DNA of 64,000 bases, taken from Prinia subflava. Taxonomy: Eukaryota > Chordata > Aves > Passeriformes > Cisticolidae. Below the pieces are notes generated by a model. It ran no database searches. It saw nothing but the letters and a program-made list of their open reading frames with translations, and was not told the origin of the DNA. This document shows, piece after piece, positions 61,132 through 64,000 of the stretch (positions are counted from its first letter, which is position 1; each line of letters begins with the position of its first letter). A program made the translations under genes and the position numbers. The stretch spans positions 13,210,032 through 13,274,031 of the forward strand of contig NC_086256.1 in assembly GCF_021018805.1 (NCBI RefSeq). Reading direction: 5' to 3'.

Positions 61132-62933
61132 GAAGGCGTATAAATTTATCTGTATCTATATCTCAGGCATTTACCTGATGTTCACACTCCAGGCTTTTAA
61201 CTGCATCCAAGGCAAGTCTGGGGTGCTCTTTAGCTCATAATAAAAGTCACCCAGGGGAGAATTTTCCAGTCTACCTCTAGGACTCCATCTGTATCCAGCC
61301 TTCCTTTATCTACTGATACTTTTGATCAGGGACAGCAGATGTTTTCAAAGGACTCAGCTGAGACGATTCCAGGGTTTTTCTTCTGAGTAGATGAAGTTCA
61401 TTAATAGAATCCCTGTTCTCATGTACTTCATTGAAGCTGAGCTTTTCATCATGTGCTTAGAGCAAATATCAGCCACAATTTATTACAAAATAACATGTTC
61501 GTGCTTCCAATATTAAACTTACTGGGTCCTAAATGCTTTCAACTCTATAATATTGTAAAATGCAAAACTGTTTTGTTTTTAATCCCCCCAAAGTGATTGC
61601 CTGGATGCACAGAGTATGGAGATGACAAGTTTCTAGCTGGAACTGTTTACATATTGCAAAGAAAAAAGGTGGGGTAATAGAGTGTTGACCACCCAGAAAT
61701 CTAAAGAAATTAAGCACTGCTATAATACTAATTTCAATCATTTTGCCCTGCTTCTCCTTCCCAGGCAAAGAGAAAAGTAATTTCACCACCCCAAACCTGT
61801 CTTTATATACCCATCCTTTCAGCCTGTGATCACACCATCAGCAATGCTCTGAGCGTTAACCCCATGCTGACTGCAAACATTTTGTTATTTTACTTTGATA
61901 TGGGCTCTCTATTGAAGTTTATGATGAGACATTTTCAAAATTTAACCTTTTGGAAAAGATCACTTGAATCTAGTATTCTAAACATTTATCTCTTCTTCCT
62001 TTCTCAGGTGGCCAAATCAGTTTTGCTTTTCATAATCTATATATTGGCCCTTCTTCAGGGAGGAGTCCCTGTCTGTAACACTCTCCTCAACAGAGAGAGA
62101 TCCATCGCAACTGGCACTCTCCATGTTTGGTATTATTCCTTTAAAAAAATAAAACACTTTGCATCCAGTTTCTCAAAACCAAATCTTTACATAAGCATGA
62201 CCTTAGTACTTATGATGAAATATTTTTTATGCCTTTTCAAAAACATATGAAATGGACAAGTAACACATTGCCATGGTGTAATTAACAGTAGAAATCCATA
62301 TTTTATTTAAAATGCATAAGGATTTCAGAATAAAATCTGGTGCCTATCACAGAAATCCCCCCACTTTGGGAAACAAAGCACATACTTATCTATCACTAGA
62401 TGAAGGCAGAATAGAAAGGTCAAAAATTATAATACCTGGGAAAAAGGAAGAGTCAGGGCTTCAGGTTTCTGCTCCTAGCTCTCACATAAGGTATTTCCAT
62501 TTTTTGTAATATATGTTTTACCACACATTTCTTACATTACAAATAAATGTACTTTAGAGTCGCAGAAGCTGGGTACAATATGAGCAGGTATTCCTGCAAT
62601 ACAGCAGGAGTGATTTACAGCATGTAATTTCAGTGAAACAAATTGGCACCTAAACTATAGTATCTATGTTTTTATCTGGCTGAAGGAGATAACATTGTTT
62701 GTGAAGTACATCACATTTGTTATCTTGCTGTACCTTGGGGTTCCCTTGAAATGACTTGCTCCTGTTTCACTTATGAATAGGTGGAAGGAAGGGAAGAAAC
62801 TTAGCATGGGCTCTTTATTCTTAACAGACACACAATTTTAACTTGACTTCACCTACTGGAACAGCTCTGATTTATTATTTACAAAAAAAATTCTTGAAGA
62901 GATCCATAGCATTTCATTTTAAATTTGTCCTTA

Positions 62934-62971
62934 ATTATGATCCATGATCCAGATTATGATCCATGATCATA
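62934..62971. repeat. Tandem repeat with internal palindrome
   Basis: Two copies of attatgatccatgatc separated by cag. Each holds the near-palindrome atgatccatgatcat, so the segment can form a hairpin. Confidence 0.8.
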
Positions 62972-64000
62972 GTGCTGACTGCTGAAGTTGCTCAAATGCT
63001 TTCAGCTGCAATTATTACTCAGCTGCATATAAGTAATTACTCATGAGTGGGAGAAATGAAATTTTGGCTGAAATCATTTCCTTTAATCCTGAAACTTTTC
63101 TCTTCAGAGGCCCTTTCAGCCTTCAGCTTCTAACTCAGTTTCATGCTGCACTTCTATTCTGCCTCTTCAGCTCTTCCTTGGCATTTTTACTCTTGCTGTT
63201 GTTCTTATTCAGTAGACTGACTTCGGGATACATGTAAGAACATTACAACTGCAGCATGGAGAAGATGATGAAAGTTGTCAAAATGTAAATCTGTTATGTA
63301 AATATTTTTTGCTATTTTAATTGAATGCTAGTAAAGAAAAAAAAAAAAAGCCCACAAATGCCAAATTTAACACCACTAAAATAAAATTAACTGAAACCAG
63401 CTGGCAAAACTTATGAATTTAGATTTCCTTCCAGATTTTTTGTGATTTTAATTTTTTTTAAAGATGGAGACATCAGATAAATTTTGAAATCACTATCCTT
63501 GGAAAACAGGAATAGAATAAGAAAAGGCAAAATATAAGTTCTATCTTACTCTTTCTCTTTCCATTCTTTTTCTTGGCAACCTTCTAGACATCTATTCCCT
63601 CTTGCCTTGGCATATCTCCAACAGTTAGCAATAGTAACTTTTGTTAAAGACAGGTAGTTTGGTATCTACATAGAAATTTTTACATAAATTAAATGGGACC
63701 TATCAGTTTATCTAGAAAAGTTAGTTCAGAGATTATAATTTTGCATTTCCAGCTTTTGGGAGTAGGAGTCCAATAAATGTGCATAAGCCACAAATTATAG
63801 ATAAAATACTCACTCAAGTTACTCTGGGAGAATTCAGTTTTAGAGAATGGGTACAAACATATAAGCTGAGCATTTGCACATAACTGTGATTAGTCAGGGA
63901 TATTATTTAAATTTTCTGCTGTAAACAGAATATTCACAATATAAATATGTACACAGAATTTTGAGTGTATCATGCATAATTAAAGAAAAATATTGGCCAA

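Larger units (their letters stand above)
42531..64000. other. Intergenic gene-poor region
   Basis: 21 kb of mostly AT-rich DNA with two CR1 relics, microsatellites and short tandem duplications. Open frames reach at most about 128 codons and show no recognisable protein family. No RNA gene identified. Consistent with a gene desert beyond ADGRL2. Confidence 0.7.

Noticed and set aside
61864..62250. 128-codon open frame with hydrophobic segments
   Set aside because: AT-rich composition yields Leu, Phe and Ile codons. No motif, promoter or splice context supports a gene.
1..64000. CRISPR arrays, operons, phage or bacterial genes
   Set aside because: No spaced direct-repeat arrays, no tightly packed genes, and intron-rich vertebrate structure throughout.
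1..64000. tRNA, rRNA or snRNA genes
   Set aside because: I saw no convincing tRNA A/B box pair with a cloverleaf or conserved RNA core. A covariance-model scan would be needed to exclude short or decayed copies.

Overview
The window is vertebrate nuclear DNA, most likely from a bird. Coding sequence is cut into short exons by GT-AG introns. Several repeats have the 3' end typical of avian CR1 retrotransposons, and there is an LTR of a kind I know from bird genomes. Species cannot be read from the sequence; a songbird is possible but unproven.

The only protein-coding gene I can support is the 3' two-thirds of ADGRL2 (latrophilin-2/LPHN2), a plus-strand adhesion GPCR filling positions 1 to about 36,550. 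Seventeen constitutive-looking exons join in phase into one frame of about 1,060 codons ending at the TAA at 35421-35423. They encode, in order, the Ser/Thr/Pro stalk, hormone-receptor (HormR) domain, GAIN domain with GPS cleavage site, seven transmembrane helices, and a long cytoplasmic tail ending in a PDZ ligand (LVTSL). The signal peptide, lectin and olfactomedin domains (about 400 residues in the family) lie upstream of the window. Three further short exons look alternatively spliced: 45 nt and 27 nt cassettes that lengthen intracellular loop 3, and a 52 nt cassette that shifts the frame so that the start of the last exon is read in a second frame, giving a short alternative C-terminus.

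Introns hold a sense-oriented ERV-type LTR (about 3057-3645) just upstream of a 39 nt micro-exon, a CR1 relic (about 18977-19080), simple repeats and long AT-rich stretches without recognisable genes. From about 36.6 kb to the end no protein-coding gene is supported. The main landmark there is an isolated CpG island at about 42.2-42.5 kb; otherwise there are two CR1 relics, a 38-nt poly-T tract, microsatellites and short tandem duplications. This fits my recollection that ADGRL2 is followed by a gene desert in other amniotes.

No new system of genes was found. The most interesting content is the alternative-splicing architecture of the ADGRL2 tail and loop 3, the LTR beside the micro-exon, and the orphan CpG island.
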